From Chalara sp. BL73 (taxonomy: Eukaryota > Ascomycota > Leotiomycetes > Helotiales): DNA of 64,000 nt. Every line of letters starts with the position of its first letter. Positions within the stretch are counted from its first letter, which is position 1. Positions 11,050 to 22,504 of this stretch are shown here, piece after piece. Both the position numbers and the translations under genes were made by a program. The notes beneath the pieces are model-generated. The model was not told where the DNA came from, ran no database searches, and saw only the letters and a list, made by a program, of their open reading frames with translations. Location of the stretch: contig CAKJVC010000055.1 of the NCBI GenBank assembly GCA_918026815.1, forward strand, positions 124,001-188,000. The letters run 5' to 3'.

Positions 11050-11815
11050 ATGGAGGCACTACGATCAGCGATATTCGACCAAAACCTCAAACAGCTCGAA
11101 GAAATACTAAAGTCCGACCCAAGCCCCTCGCAAAAAGATCTTAACGAGGCGCTTGGGTGGGCCGCTTCTGAGGAGGGCCATGTCGACGCAATACTTCCAC
11201 TTTTCAACCACGGCGCTCAAATCACTGGGTTCCCCTCTCAAAGTGCTGCGGGCAGTCACAATCCCGTTATTTTTGAACTCTTTATGAAGAATGGTTGGAA
11301 TATTAACTCTACGGAGTTCAAAGGGCCTGTTTTGCTGTAATTAAGTCTTGCTTAGAACGTTAAATAGAGACTAACTGCCAGGTAGGTTCAACGTCCACAA
11401 TGAAGATTGTGTGAGGTGGCTGTTGGAGCATGGTGCAAATCCCAATTTGAAAGGCAATGACAACACCTCTGCGCTCTCGTCAGCAGCTCTCCAACCTTCA
11501 ACAGCCATTCTAGATCTTCTCATTTCTTATGGCGCTAAAATCGAAGTCGACGCGCTATTTTGTGCCATGTCTCCACGTGGCCAAGGTGGCTTACCTATCA
11601 TGAGATACCTGATTGAGCATGGTGTAAATGTAAATGAGATAGACCCAGTACGTGGAACGCCATTGCATTTCGCTGTACGGCTAAAGCAGAAGGATAAGGT
11701 TAGGCTGTTGGTCGAGAAAGGAGCTGATCCATTAATTAAATTTCATGGGAAAACACCAGCGCAAATGGCGTGGGAGAAGGGACTGCTAGATATCCATGAG
11801 CTTCTTTCGGACTAG
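11050..11815 (+). CDS. Ankyrin-repeat protein
   Basis: Exons are 11050-11336 and 11386-11815, giving 238 residues. The intron has a GACTAAC branch site and uses the second of two nearby AGs; the first would create a stop. Ankyrin repeats are visible as VRWLLEHGANPNLKGNDNTS, ILDLLISYGAKIEVDALFCA, IMRYLIEHGVNVNEIDPVRG and TPLHFAVRLKQKDKVRLLVE, ending in a partial repeat (GKTPAQMAWEKGLLDIHELL). The first 90 residues contain weaker repeats. There is no other domain, so it is probably a cytosolic protein-binding scaffold. It lacks a signal peptide, unlike its neighbours, so co-location with the secreted genes may be incidental. Confidence 0.8.
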
Positions 11816-13009
11816 AGTGCACTAATACTGTATCTCACTATACAATTTTTCACCATAAAAAGCTTCCACACTTTCCACCGTTCTACAAGATTAGGGAATA
11901 GATGCTGCTATTCTATTTCTGATGGCAGTGTAGCAGTGGCATCGGAGGGCGGTATTTAGCAGATGAGAAACGCTAAATCAATATCATACTCGCTCAAAAT
12001 ATATCACATCTTCGTTGGACTAAGGAACTGGGAGAGATCATTGACTTGGTAAGTGGCGATAACATCCACAGAGCCACAGAAACCCATGTGATGCAGGTTC
12101 CTTTTATAAGGTGAGTAGAGTGTGAAAATTTATGTCTCCTAAATCATTTGCAGTTTAAATTTTTGATTTATGTCGCCCAGTTGTCGAATATGCTATCGAC
12201 AGTTTGATCTGGCGGCAGACTGTAGCCTTGAACTTTATAGAGTTCTAATGCTTATTGGAACCAGATTTTGCTCGTAGAAGTGAAAGCTTCTTTATCAGAT
12301 TCAAAGTTTAATTAGGAAGCAAGCAAGTGTCAGTGTAGACAGGCTTATTCTATGTCTGCGCGTGGCAATAAAAAGTGCGGGAAGGTACATACATCGCGTA
12401 ACCCTTACAGGAAGGTTACAAAGTCTGCAATTAGCTATTATAACATTCTTCAGCCACTTAAAAGTTTGCGCCCATCCAACGTCTCAGCCATCCAACCATC
12501 TCAGCCATCCAGCCATCTCAGCCATCCAACAACTTCCGACATCCAATAGACTTCATCCACTAATTAACTGCACAACATCTTCTATACCAAAGAGCTTCTA
12601 ACTTTCAAGGAGCATCTCTCACAGGCCGCATCTCATTCTTCCTCTCTGCAGTTGTTTGCTTCCTTTATCATATGATCCTTTATGTTTCAAACAGCCCACA
12701 GCCCTTTTTTTTTCCGAGGAAAGCTACTAAGCTTCAGCCTTTGACCATAGGGCAAGGTCCAAATCCTAAAGAAGGAGTAGGATCTGTATAATCGAATTGG
12801 GGTGTTGAATAAACCATTTTTGAGTTAGTGTGATATGTCAATCTAAGTATTGTAACAATATGAGGATCTCTTCGCTTGCAGATATAAATGACCGCTGCTG
12901 GCGCGATTGATTTCAGGACTTCCCCTCTCCCAAAGTTTCTGCGTGATTTTTCCGGACACTCTACTACAATACAAACGTCAATCCATCTTAAATCCTTCGA
13001 AGCGCATTT
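11816..13009. other. Intergenic with a small tandem repeat
   Basis: About 1.2 kb with no supported gene. It holds a short 17-nt tandem repeat (listed separately) and the promoter of the gene at 13010. Confidence 0.45.
12472..12530. repeat. 17-nt tandem repeat, about 3.5 copies
   Basis: The unit CATCTCAGCCATCCAAC is repeated with one or two changes. It is a minor minisatellite in noncoding DNA with no evident function. Confidence 0.7.
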
Positions 13010-14954
13010 ATGCGTTGTGCTTTATATTTGGGCCTGTGGCTGCCCTCACTTGCAGCAGTACACAGCGCCAAAACCGCTACATACTCGATAGGAGATGTTA
13101 AACAATACTTAAAACCAGTTGTTTACTCCAAAGACCCAAGCTCAAAAATTTAGACAGCTAACCCATATTTAGGCTGCAACACCTACATTAGGTGGTTCTC
13201 AAATCTCGTACTCAGGGGGTCTCAAACCAGGAGAGGGCCTTGATGTTTTCATTTCCCCTGACCTTCAAAAAGATGTTAAGAAGGTTATCGATACCAAGTG
13301 CAAGCAGATTACTAGTCAGTGTATTGGTGACGTTAACGGTGCTCTTTCCAGCCCTGGCACTGAACTGCAATCTCGCAATCCAATAGTCCTCCTCGGACTC
13401 CTTGGGTTCATAAGTGTCTTATTTTCCGCGATTTCCCTCGCGACCACAATCGACCCAGTTCCAGCGCATATTTATATCCCACCAGCTCAGGTGGGCACGA
13501 TAAGTGCTGCCGGCTCCGCTACAGCAACCTTCGTTTCCATAGACAATACGCCAGGGTTTACAATCACTCCGAAGCCAGAGCCAACTCAGATCACTGGGTG
13601 AGTAAATAATTTATAGCAAAAGTCTTAGAAAATTTCAAGTCACAATTAGCGGCTAATTGGTTATCTTTTCCACCATATACAGAACACATACTCCAGCGGT
13701 CACTACATTCGTTAACGCAGTCAATGGCCATAAGAAGGGTGATGTACTCATATCACTCCCCAGTGATCTCGCAAAGCGCATGGAGGAATACATCCGCAGG
13801 ACCACAGAATGCGACGCGGGACAAACGTTTAAAAGAAATATTCATAGGAGGGTAGATGGCTGGGGTGCCATTCTCTGTTCAGCGCAAGGTGTTATCATAA
13901 ACGCAGTACCAGGAGGCCCTTTCGCAGACTTCCGCGTGCTCCGCCCCCAACCACTTCCATTTACAGCAGGAGATGCAGTACGAGCGATGAATGCCGCGAT
14001 GGTGTTTGCACGTAATTATGCTCCTGCACTACAACTTAGCCCGACTGACGCTTCGAGTCTTGGTGTGGCAGCGTTCGCCTTGGCCTGGAAGGTATGGTCT
14101 AATAAACAGCATCTGGGGCCCGAGAATATCATACCAGGAATGGATCTGTTGGGCACAATATCGAGTGCACCGACGACAACGAGAGCGTCTTGTAAGCAAT
14201 GCTACGCCAGTTGTAGCTTTGCTGGTCACATTCAAAGATGCGGTACTACTTGCTCACAAAAGACTAGCTGTGTCTCTACTACTGGTGAAAGCACAATTTC
14301 TACCACGGCAATTACTAAGTGGACTGTGTATCCCCGCGAAATCACAGCAGCACCATCTCCAAGTCCGAAACCTTGTGTTAAAAGAACAATCGTTGATTGC
14401 ATATACCAGTACGAAGACTTACCAAACATGCCCCCAGAGAAATGCCCTCCTATACCAATGTTACCAGCAACTTGTACTCGAGGGCGCCCCTCACCTACTT
14501 CCGTAGCCCCTCCAACAGTCCAGTCTCCCAAACTAGGTGACCAGCGGTGCCACAATGCTAGTAAGCATGGCGACGTCAATGGCAAAGTTGTGAAGGATGA
14601 TTCATCCAAAGTATGCAAGCAGTGGGATGGTGTAACGATGTCTGCAGAGAGCAAGCCGGTAACCCAACATGCGCAAAGCTGGTGGACCAACGTGAATCCT
14701 TACTGGTATTCTGTAAGTTGGATTAAAGATTGCAAAACTACAATGCAGAAGCAAAGCGTCGGTAAGCCATTGGGAAAAGATGGCCCAAGTTGCTATACTT
14801 TGCTCACGGAGAACTTTTCAAATTGTAAGTGTTTTCAGCTATAGAACTCTATTCGATCCATTAACAATTTGAAATAGGTGACAACAAGGGATCCGGAGGT
14901 TTTAGAGACGCAGGATGCTTAAGATATTCATTCAGTAATTCTGAACCAAAATAG
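13010..14954 (+). CDS. Signal-peptide, single-span membrane protein with Cys-rich module
   Basis: Exons are 13010-13120 (or -13117), 13173-13597, 13683-14824 and 14878-14954, giving about 584 residues. The start gives a signal peptide (MRCALYLGLWLPSLAAVHSA). A hydrophobic span follows at about 108-127 (IVLLGLLGFISVLFSAISLA). The long ectodomain has Cys clusters (CKQCYASC, CGTTCSQKTSC) and a Pro/Ser/Thr linker. The C-terminus carries a module C..L......C....GGF..AGCLRYSF that matches the end of the protein at 4400. The last intron splits the module's central cysteine codon (T|GT), the same junction type as the intron in the first module of the 4400 gene. A paralogous origin for at least this module is therefore likely. 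Exact use of the two overlapping donors (GTTGTT or GTTTAC) is unresolved. Role inferred as cell-surface or secreted; no enzyme motif. Confidence 0.65.
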
Positions 14955-14993
14955 GAAACTATTAAAAATTCAAAAATTACGTAGATAATATAG

Positions 14994-15237
14994 GGGAAAG
15001 CGTATATCATATGGTGTTTCAACGTCCGTCGCCGAATCCTGCAAGAAAATAACGGAGACTGCTCCTGAATTCTCACCCTCTCTCACATTGCAACTCTGGA
15101 CACCAGTCGATATCAACACGCATTTCACGCATCAAGGTCTGGAGGCTACCCTTGATAATGCTGCGTACGCCATCTTCTCTACGAGGATTGCCAAAGGTGT
15201 CACCACCGGCCATCCTGCTTTGTGCTCTAGCATTTGA
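14994..15237 (+). pseudogene. Orphan coding-like exon
   Basis: After a possible acceptor (ATATAG at 14988-14993) the frame stays open for about 80 codons with normal codon usage, including SVAESCKKITETAPEFS and LEATLDNAAYAIFSTRIAKG. It ends at TGA 15237. No junction to the preceding gene keeps frame. It may be a decayed exon of a related gene. No family is recognised. Confidence 0.25.
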
Positions 15238-15268
15238 AGGCGTGGTGGATAGGCGTAAGACATATTAA

Positions 15269-15416
15269 ATGCATCGCAAGTCTCCTATTTCTAAACACAA
15301 TTTTGGCGTGAGACTGGGCGAAATCTTCACTACACTCAACTTCGGAGACACTGTCTGTATTCCTTCTGGCAATGAGCTGTTGCAGAATACTCAAAACTTC
15401 ATTAAAGACACCTGAG
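15269..15416 (+). pseudogene. Possible LysM-like remnant
   Basis: A 48-codon frame contains GEIFTTLNFGDTVCIPSG. The GDTVCIP ending resembles the C-terminal strand of fungal LysM domains. It is too short to be a whole domain or gene, so it is a possible relic only. Confidence 0.2.
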
Positions 15417-15751
15417 TCAATACTGCAATACTGACACCGTCATTCACTGGTTCATATCAGTGCCGAATGTCGAATGTATTGATGGCCATCATCGAGGCTG
15501 TTGTATGCAGCATCTTACAATATAGTTCAAGACCATGGACTCTTTAACTCAAGTTGCAAACTATATTTCAGTTGCTCGTGATTTCATATCTTAGTCGGGT
15601 GCTAATCGATAGCTATCAACAGATGGATGGGAAATGGGACCTATGTAATAAATATAATCATTCCATTCCCTCATACACTCCGTCATAGAACAACACACAT
15701 TACCTCCTTCACCTAGACCCTTCTCTCTTTCCTCCTATCTTGCGATCCACG

Positions 15752-16570
15752 TTATATATCTATACAGGCATACCACGCATTTCCCCATTGCGGAGCATTA
15801 ATGATAATTCCCATCAAACGCCCACTGATAATCCCTGTAACAGGCAGCGTGATGACCCACCCGCCATAAATCCACACCACCATGCGCCAGTTGATACTCC
15901 TGTAGTCGCCCGCGCAAAGCCTGACGCCAACCGTAGCACCCACGATACACTGTGTGGTGGAGATCGGGAGCCCGAGGCGCGTGACCATCACGACCGCGAT
16001 TGCAGAACCGAGCTCCATGCAGAAACCGCGAGACGGGGGGTGCAGTGTCACAACGCTGACCAGCTCCATATACATCTGGCATTTTTGGGTTATTTATCTT
16101 TTCTAAACATAATAAGCACAGAGCTCCTTGCCACCACAAGTCCTCCATTGTCCTGGATCTATCCAATTGCGACTCAGTATCGAGACCGTGCAAAAGAATA
16201 CAGAGCAAATTCTCTCCATTAGTTGCGTTCATCATTTTCTGTTATCTTAGTCATCTTGGAGGCTTTTGGGATATATTGGAGGCTCTTTCAAGCATTCGAG
16301 AATGTAACATGTTTCCAACTTTCTCAGCACAAAATCGAAAGACCCCAAGACCTCATACTCTTGGTATGGGTTGGAATTGCTCTTACGGAATTTTCAATGG
16401 AGCCATACTCTTGGTAAAAGACGCATATGGACCTATATACTTATAGCAATAGACCGTCAAGAAGCCAAGCCCCCTGGACCCATGCCCTACCGCCAAGCAG
16501 AGAACACACATGTGGGGAGCCATGCCGTTGATTGGTTGCCTTTCAACGACATATGTAGAGACGACGTTTT
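15752..16570 (-). pseudogene. Decayed fragment of a PHO-4/PHO89-type phosphate permease
   Basis: The best-preserved part (16075-15752) reads LHPPSRGFCMELGSAIAVV, TRLGLPISTTQCIVGATVGV, INWRMVVWIYGGWVITLPV and SGRLMGIIINAP. This is the C-terminal half of a PiT-family Na+/phosphate symporter and includes the diagnostic STTQCIVGATVG signature. Upstream on the same strand the similarity is broken by stops and shifts, though IGPYASF near 16430 fits the family's N/A-IGPYA segment. The N-terminal half of the gene is absent, so no functional transporter can be made. Confidence 0.7.
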
Positions 16571-17390
16571 TGTATAGTTGCTCTCTGGCGTCGGTGCCTT
16601 TCGCAGAATTCTTGTGAAGGTGGCACAATGATTTGGAGCTAATTAGATCTTAGCCATCAGTATCAGGGCCAAGGCGCAACTTCAAATTGGAGGCACAAAA
16701 TTAGACAGGCACGGCGCTCTGGATATGAAGTACAGAACTTTTAAGAGAGTCATATAATCTCCCTCTCAAATGGTTGGAGTGGAGGGTTTACATTGCAAAT
16801 ACAAGTGCAGGATCCAGCTATGCGCCATTTCTCGGCTGTAGAACTGTTGAAACTACGAGGCACGAAACTAAAATGGCGCTTGGCGGACTTGAACAGGCCG
16901 TATCAACTGGCTAAGGGGTGGTATTCTCGACTTTAGGAACTTCACGGCACGGAACTAACTTTCTCAGACAGTGTAGCGCTGTAGTACAAGCTTGCTATGC
17001 AATACTTAATCGAACAGGTCAAAGCATCAGGAGCACAATTAGTTTGGAAGATGGACTGGAAGATTGACGTCGCTCCACAGCTCTTCCCCGTATACCCTTG
17101 TGGATCAACAGACTTGGCCACCTCCAGAGCCAGTATCAATTGTCATCATGTAAAGGAGCGTTTTGCAATACTGAGAAATCTCGATATCCCCTAAAAAACC
17201 GTGATTGCTATCGCAAAAAACTCATCGACACTTGGCGCTATGACAGTTGAACACCACCAGCCTTTAACTTACTCCAGTCCTTTTCAAATCCAGCCTCTAC
17301 GGCAGGAATGGGCCCCATTGGTGTAATGGCTTTGGGGTTTATATCGCCATGGCTTTTGGTATACTATCATCCAACCCCATCAACACCCAC
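16571..17390. other. Intergenic, nothing seen
   Basis: About 0.8 kb between the permease relic and the transferase gene. No supported ORF. Confidence 0.45.
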
Positions 17391-18323
17391 TCAGATATTG
17401 ACGACACAAGATGGGAGGCTTACATTTTCCTTTATATGTCGGAAGTCCGTAGTCTCCTTAAATCCACGAACATTCCAATACAGATTTTTGAGCCACTCAT
17501 TCAAAACCGGATAATCATGTCGTATCGTGCCTAGATTACACTTGAAATGTTGCACATACACCGTATCAAATCTGACTATCGTGGGATAGAGTCGTAGGTC
17601 AAGTTCTGTAAGTTGGGAGCCCAAAAGATACGGACCTCCATTTTTCAGTAGCAAGTCCTCAAGACGATTCAGTGCTTGGAAAACAGGAATGACATTTTTG
17701 TCATATACTTCCTGGTTTGGAGCAAATCCAGCTTTGTAAACTCCCAAGTTGAGGTCCGCCTGCATCCATTTCCCAATTTCATCGATTTGCTGCCGCAAAC
17801 TTTCCGGGTAGAGGTCTTTTGAACTGTACTCGTCGGACAAAATATCATTGAACCCAGTATTAAAGTTTCGCAGGATTTCCAAGCTCTCATTATTTACCAT
17901 GCGGTTGGTCTTCTTATCCCACAAAACTGGCACGCTGTACCGTCCTTCATAATCCTTTTTCTCTTTGAAATATACTTCATGGAGGTATTTGCTGCCAAAA
18001 AGGTGGTCTTCTGTTGCACCTTCATATGGATCGTCTTCAGACGGAAACTTCCATCCAGGCCAACCTTTTGCGTCCCCTTTAGGATATGCACTTGTAATTG
18101 AAATATCGATATGATCAGTTAGACCTTTCAAATGCAGGATGAGATTAACACGATGTGCGAATGGGCAGAATAGTCCTAGAGCCAATTGTTAACTACCAAT
18201 TCATCCACCTGTGGTTGAATTACCAATGTACATATGATATCGCCCCTTCTCGGGAGGAAATTGTCCCCCTGGTTCAATGATCCCATGCCATGCTCCGTCC
18301 TTGAAAGTAGAGCCTGATGACAT
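17391..18323 (-). CDS. Glutathione transferase, omega/xi type (glutathionyl-hydroquinone reductase-like)
   Basis: Exon 1 is 18323-18224 and exon 2 is 18175-17391; the 48-nt intron is removed to give 294 residues. The N-terminus has the family's opening (FKDGAWHGIIEPGGQFPPEKGRYHMYI) and the active-site motif CPFAHR with Cys37, equivalent to CPWAHR of ECM4-type enzymes. RYSVPVLWDKKTNRMVNNES is the glutathione-binding cis-Pro/ES segment, and LLGSQLTELDLRLYPTIVRFD is the conserved C-terminal helical signature. These enzymes reduce glutathionyl-hydroquinones or act as thiol transferases in the cytosol. Oddities: Phe replaces Trp in the active-site motif, and I|GLF replaces the usual small residues before the Cys. 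All key residues are present, so it looks functional. Confidence 0.85.
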
Positions 18324-18916
18324 TTCTGAGATTGGATTTTCTGAATTCTGTTTACAGCGACCATGAGAGAAACAGGTTGTCGTCTTCCTCGAACCTTGCC
18401 AAGAATGCAACGCGCCTAGCTCAATGCCAAGATTCTGACAGAACATCGTCACTCTTGACATCGCTCCCCTCATTAGAAACCAAGGAAAACTTCAATATAA
18501 TCACGTGTTTCTCGTTATGCCGTAGTCAATTTAAACACTTTCCAACACGAAATTTGGCTAACTACAAAAAGCTCTGCTTTTTCAGAAGTTCACGATAACA
18601 AATTGTTACAGCTTTTTTAACTTTACTTATAAGGTCCAGCTCAGAGGGAGACTTAGGCGCTCAGCTTCCTTTTAGCCGCATATCTTCATGCCCACTTGAC
18701 ATCAGAGCGTATTTTATATGCAGGTTATAAATCTTCCACACCTTTCGATTCTGGTGAAAATGTCCTAGGTTCTTTGTGAAGCGAGCCTACCGAGCCTCAG
18801 GCCGTTAAGGCGTGAACCTGTTACCCGCGCGTAACATTTTGTTGGGATGTTCGTACTTTTGTCCAGATCGACCGCTTTGCGACGGGATTTTCGCTTTGCA
18901 GGATAGGGGCTAATAA
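18324..18916. other. Intergenic, nothing seen
   Basis: About 590 bp between two genes on the same strand. It holds the transferase promoter and the HET gene 3' end. Confidence 0.45.
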
Positions 18917-20449
18917 TTATCCTGAAATCTCTACATCGATAATTATCATATTATCATATCCAGCATGCACTTTTTCTAGCTTGGCAACAATTTCCACGCG
19001 ATTCTCCCCGTCTTCCAATATCATCATTGCTCTTGTAGTCCTAGTTCTCTCGCTTTTACGAATTATTGTAATAAAGTCAGATGGATCTTGCAAGAGGCCG
19101 ACCCAAGCTATTTCACCTGGTCCATAGGCGGTGCCGCCAAGTACTGCAAAGCAAGCTCCTGACTTACTTTTGAATAAGAGTCCAAATCGATGACCATCAA
19201 GAGCAGACAAAGTCTGTTTGAGGACGAATGCTCTGTCATTTTTTCTCCACGAATCATGCGGATAAAAGTCGATAAGACAAAAATTCTCCTCTGCAGGCAG
19301 TGTTCTGAACACGACTAAACGTGGAGGAGGCTTCCTCGGCATGAGTATTGGTTTGCCCTTGTGAGGGTCGACATGTATCACTCGTGTTACGGCTTTCGCG
19401 ACTTCCCATAGAGGTAGCGTCACCGGAGCCTCAGATGGCCCCCTTCTGTATTGAAACTTTCCCCACAACGGCTGCAAACTTATTGCGAGCGGACTTTCTT
19501 CATCAGCCAATCGACAGTTGAGAACAGCTAAACATTCTAGGTGACGTTGTGTACCACTTAATATAGGTAGCTCGATTCGGAGACCGTTGTTTGTCATTGT
19601 AAATGGCTCATTGCTCACATTTTCTCGGTATCGGACGATGGAGCCGATATTTCCGAACATATGCGGAGACAATGCAAGCATGCTACTATTGAAGGGACCA
19701 GGGACCGGCGTCCACGCGAATATTGAGTGGTCGTCGGACACTTTGATGATCTCTTCCTGGAGTCGAATGAATGCTTTCTGGCCTTCGCCATACAAAAGTG
19801 GCATGTTGACATCAAAAATTCCTAGAACACAATATGCGATATCTTCGGGTTGGGTGGTGAATCTTCGAGATACCCAAGACATTCTGTCTGCAATGCTCAC
19901 GTTTTTAGGAGCTTTCTTCCCAGATAGAATGTCACAGTGAATGTTAGTCACGGCCGAAATCGTTAAGTGCAATTCGATTTTGGTCCCAAGTTTCGTCCAC
20001 TCTTTCGTGTAGAACACAATATTCCTTGGCGCGATCAACTCCTGAAGTGTCCACCCTCGAGTGAACCACTTGCTTGACTTGAAACTCACAGGGTCGTTTG
20101 GGTCCGAGCTGGACGGAACATCGGCCAGGTAAGCATAGCAGACTTTTGCATTCTTATACCATCTGAACATTGAATTGATGGCCTCCGAGAGTTCTGCGCT
20201 GCTTGTTTTATCGATGCAGCAGGTATCCACCCAGGCATATTCTAGCTTGTCTTCCCGTGCTTGTCGACAGCAGCCTTCGATCTTAGCGTATCCTGCTTTT
20301 CGTGCCACGCCAGGTGTCTCTAGGTCTTGAAGCTTGACCTCCTCCTCCTCCTCGCCCCATGTGTGTGAAAGAATAGCGTAGAGAGGTATGCTGTCGGGTG
20401 GAAATTTGTGTAAGGTAAGTGTCTGCGTGTGTAGCAGTCTCATACTCAT
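18917..20449 (-). CDS. HET-domain heterokaryon incompatibility protein
   Basis: A single exon of 510 codons. The start (MRLLHTQTLTLHKFPPDSIPLYAILSHTWG) and the blocks GYAKIEGCCRQAREDKLEYAWVDTCCIDK, SSAELSEAINSMFRWYKNAKVCYAYLADV and SKWFTRGWTLQELIAPRNIVFY are the canonical HET-domain motifs (residues about 20-170). RMSWVSRRFTTQPEDIAYCVLGIFDVNMPLLYGEG is the conserved linker that follows in the HET-E/HET-D type. The C-terminal 250 residues show no NACHT or WD40 repeats, so it is a short HET protein. HET domains are TIR-related and trigger programmed cell death on non-self contact. It borders an AT-rich transposon relic region, a common setting for HET genes. An EEEEE run near residue 35 comes from a GAG repeat. 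Confidence 0.93.
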   Translation of the reverse strand: MSMRLLHTQTLTLHKFPPDSIPLYAILSHTWGEEEEEVKLQDLETPGVARKAGYAKIEGCCRQAREDKLEYAWVDTCCIDKTSSAELSEAINSMFRWYKNAKVCYAYLADVPSSSDPNDPVSFKSSKWFTRGWTLQELIAPRNIVFYTKEWTKLGTKIELHLTISAVTNIHCDILSGKKAPKNVSIADRMSWVSRRFTTQPEDIAYCVLGIFDVNMPLLYGEGQKAFIRLQEEIIKVSDDHSIFAWTPVPGPFNSSMLALSPHMFGNIGSIVRYRENVSNEPFTMTNNGLRIELPILSGTQRHLECLAVLNCRLADEESPLAISLQPLWGKFQYRRGPSEAPVTLPLWEVAKAVTRVIHVDPHKGKPILMPRKPPPRLVVFRTLPAEENFCLIDFYPHDSWRKNDRAFVLKQTLSALDGHRFGLLFKSKSGACFAVLGGTAYGPGEIAWVGLLQDPSDFITIIRKSERTRTTRAMMILEDGENRVEIVAKLEKVHAGYDNMIIIDVEISG

Positions 20450-22504
20450 ACTAGTTTCAGGTAGTGGTTATTCGGGAAGGGAAGGTTGGGTCAAGTGTAG
20501 GTTAACACTAGAGTATTGGACAGACAGTGCTATCAACATGGAACTAATGCTTCGAGATTCGCGATAACGTCTTACATGCTTGTATCCGATATAGTGTGAA
20601 ATAAGGGCACGCTAATTCCAGACGGCATAACGTTTAACCAATGCTTGCTTTCCTACACGGCCCAGCGGTCCTTCTGCCTAACCCAGGCCGTCCTTTGATT
20701 CAGGCATGGGTGTGGCTATAGGAAGGTGTTGGCCAAAGCGGGCAAGTCAAGCCGAGGCTAAAATTATCGACTCCTATGACGACGACTTCTCACCTATGTA
20801 ATCTAATATACTGCAGGGTATACCAACATTTGCATTTTCATTGTATGGAATTTAGATAGCTATCATAGATTCTTCCAAAGTTTCAAGTTGTGGGAACATG
20901 ATTAAGTTATAGAAAATGTATAAATTATGTAAGATTACAATCAGAAACAGGATGCTATTTTCATCACCAATTATGCACAGCGCGTGCCGTGACAGCCAAA
21001 AGCTACACTAAAAGTTTTAACCAAAACTACTTTATATTTATTAACTTAATCGTCTTTTTTAAATAAGATAACACTAAAACAGATACTACGGAAATTGTTA
21101 AAAAGTGGTTTAATAAGCATGAAATTTGAGTAATTGACTAGCTTGCTCATTTTCCAGATATAATCTAATCGAACACGTATAGCGAGCAATAAAGCTATAC
21201 TAAATCGGAATTATCCAAACTGTTGGAATGCATGTAAATAGTTTCATGCGATCCACCCGATCACGGGAATTGTGGGCTTTCCAGCACCTATAAATATCTG
21301 GCAATAGGACGTAGCTTAGAACAATAACAACGAATACCAGAACCACACCAGCAAGAGCGTAGTCAATAGCTGCTACGCCTTTTGCTACGTGGTAGGTATT
21401 CCGACACAAACACTTACTAAAATAATAATAAAAAGGATGTTGAGATATTGAAGAGTCAAATACAAGAAACATAAAACGCCATATCTCAGAAACTTATTAA
21501 TACTTTTATACACTCTGTAGAACCACGAGTAAGAGTTTGGCCCAGAGCAAAAAGTTGGTATGCAAAATGCTAAGGAGTCAAAAGCTTTCTATTGATACTA
21601 TCCCCAAACCTGTACTGTATTTATTGAAATTGATATCTATTTTAATAGAATGTGGTGGTAATACAATAGAATGAGGATTAAATGGGGATGACCCCGGTGC
21701 ACAAAGACATAACGACAGTAATTTTAATTATCGCTAATTAGTTTTTAGATTTGATGTATAGAATATATAACATGGTCAACAGAACTAGGGTTCTCGGTTA
21801 TTTGCTTACTGCAGTTAGAGGTAATTGCTTTTAGAGTCCATATGCATATGAACAATGCAAGGCAGGAATTGATGCCGGCTTATCGGCCAGTCCGAAACTA
21901 GACCTATCAAGATATTGCGAATAGCTATAACAATATTCTGGTAATTATCTTGTCTAGTTGTGATAGGACATTCAATAGTACTGGCTTGAGGCTTCATTAT
22001 GCCAGTACATGCGAGCAGGTTCGATATGTGAACTATCCCGAAGCAAAGCCCAAAGTCCAGGCCAGATAATATTTGAGCAGGGGGTTCTGCTGCTTTAAGG
22101 AAGCTGATTCAATCATTCCCGGTGGTCCACGAAGTTGTTAAAAGTGCCAAGAATATATGGTAGGCCTCATTATTGCCTGATGGCGAATTAAATCTGCATC
22201 CGCTTGATTGATACATCGGTGTTGCGTTGCTTTCAGAACGGCAATATACCTCGCAGTCTCATTTGATGCATTAGGCTCTGTTTGAATGCTAATAAACAGC
22301 TATGGTTGGGTATGAATCCAGCCTGGTATCAGGTTGACATGCTTAGATTCCGTGTAACCTCAAGTGGGAAGATCACCACCTCCCGATTATAAGGCTAACA
22401 TTCCGCATTTTCTTTTTGGCAAATTCTCAACCGATATTTACTTCAGAAATCGACTTTTTTAAGAACATACTTCCGGGAACAGCCGGGAATAGACTCCAGA
22501 AAGC
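20450..22504. other. AT-rich gene-free region with RIP-mutated transposon relic
   Basis: About 2 kb without a supported gene. Parts are strongly AT-rich: bases 21001-21060 contain 13 G/C and 21061-21120 contain 16 by my count. The Tc1/mariner relic is listed separately. Small ORFs such as 21200-21472 (minus) look like chance ORFs in AT-rich DNA. Confidence 0.6.
21060..21201 (+). mobile_element. RIP-degraded Tc1/mariner transposase relic (DDE C-terminal part)
   Basis: The translation aligns by eye with the C-terminal catalytic region of Tc1/mariner transposases: a DNAxxH-like start, EIVKKWFNKHEI, then the WPAxSPDLNPIEHVW region. Here three tryptophan codons have become TGA, TAG and TAG, CCT and TCT codons have become CTT and TTT, and one base is missing before ATCGAACACGTA. 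All substitutions are G-to-A or C-to-T, the RIP signature. Only the catalytic end is recognisable; no terminal repeats were found. It is dead. Confidence 0.7.

Larger units (their letters stand above)
14955..15751. other. Region with two orphan coding-like segments
   Basis: Contains the segments at 14994-15237 and 15269-15416 described separately. From 15420 to 15751 nothing clear is seen. Confidence 0.4.

Noticed and set aside
14232..14690. 152-aa ORF antisense to the 13010 gene
   Set aside because: It lies wholly inside a long exon with clear module homology on the other strand and has no features of its own.
13010..14954. Assignment of the Cys-module proteins to a known killer-toxin or chitinase family
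   Set aside because: No glycoside hydrolase, LysM or known toxin domain is visible in the genes; only a loose similarity in cysteine spacing.
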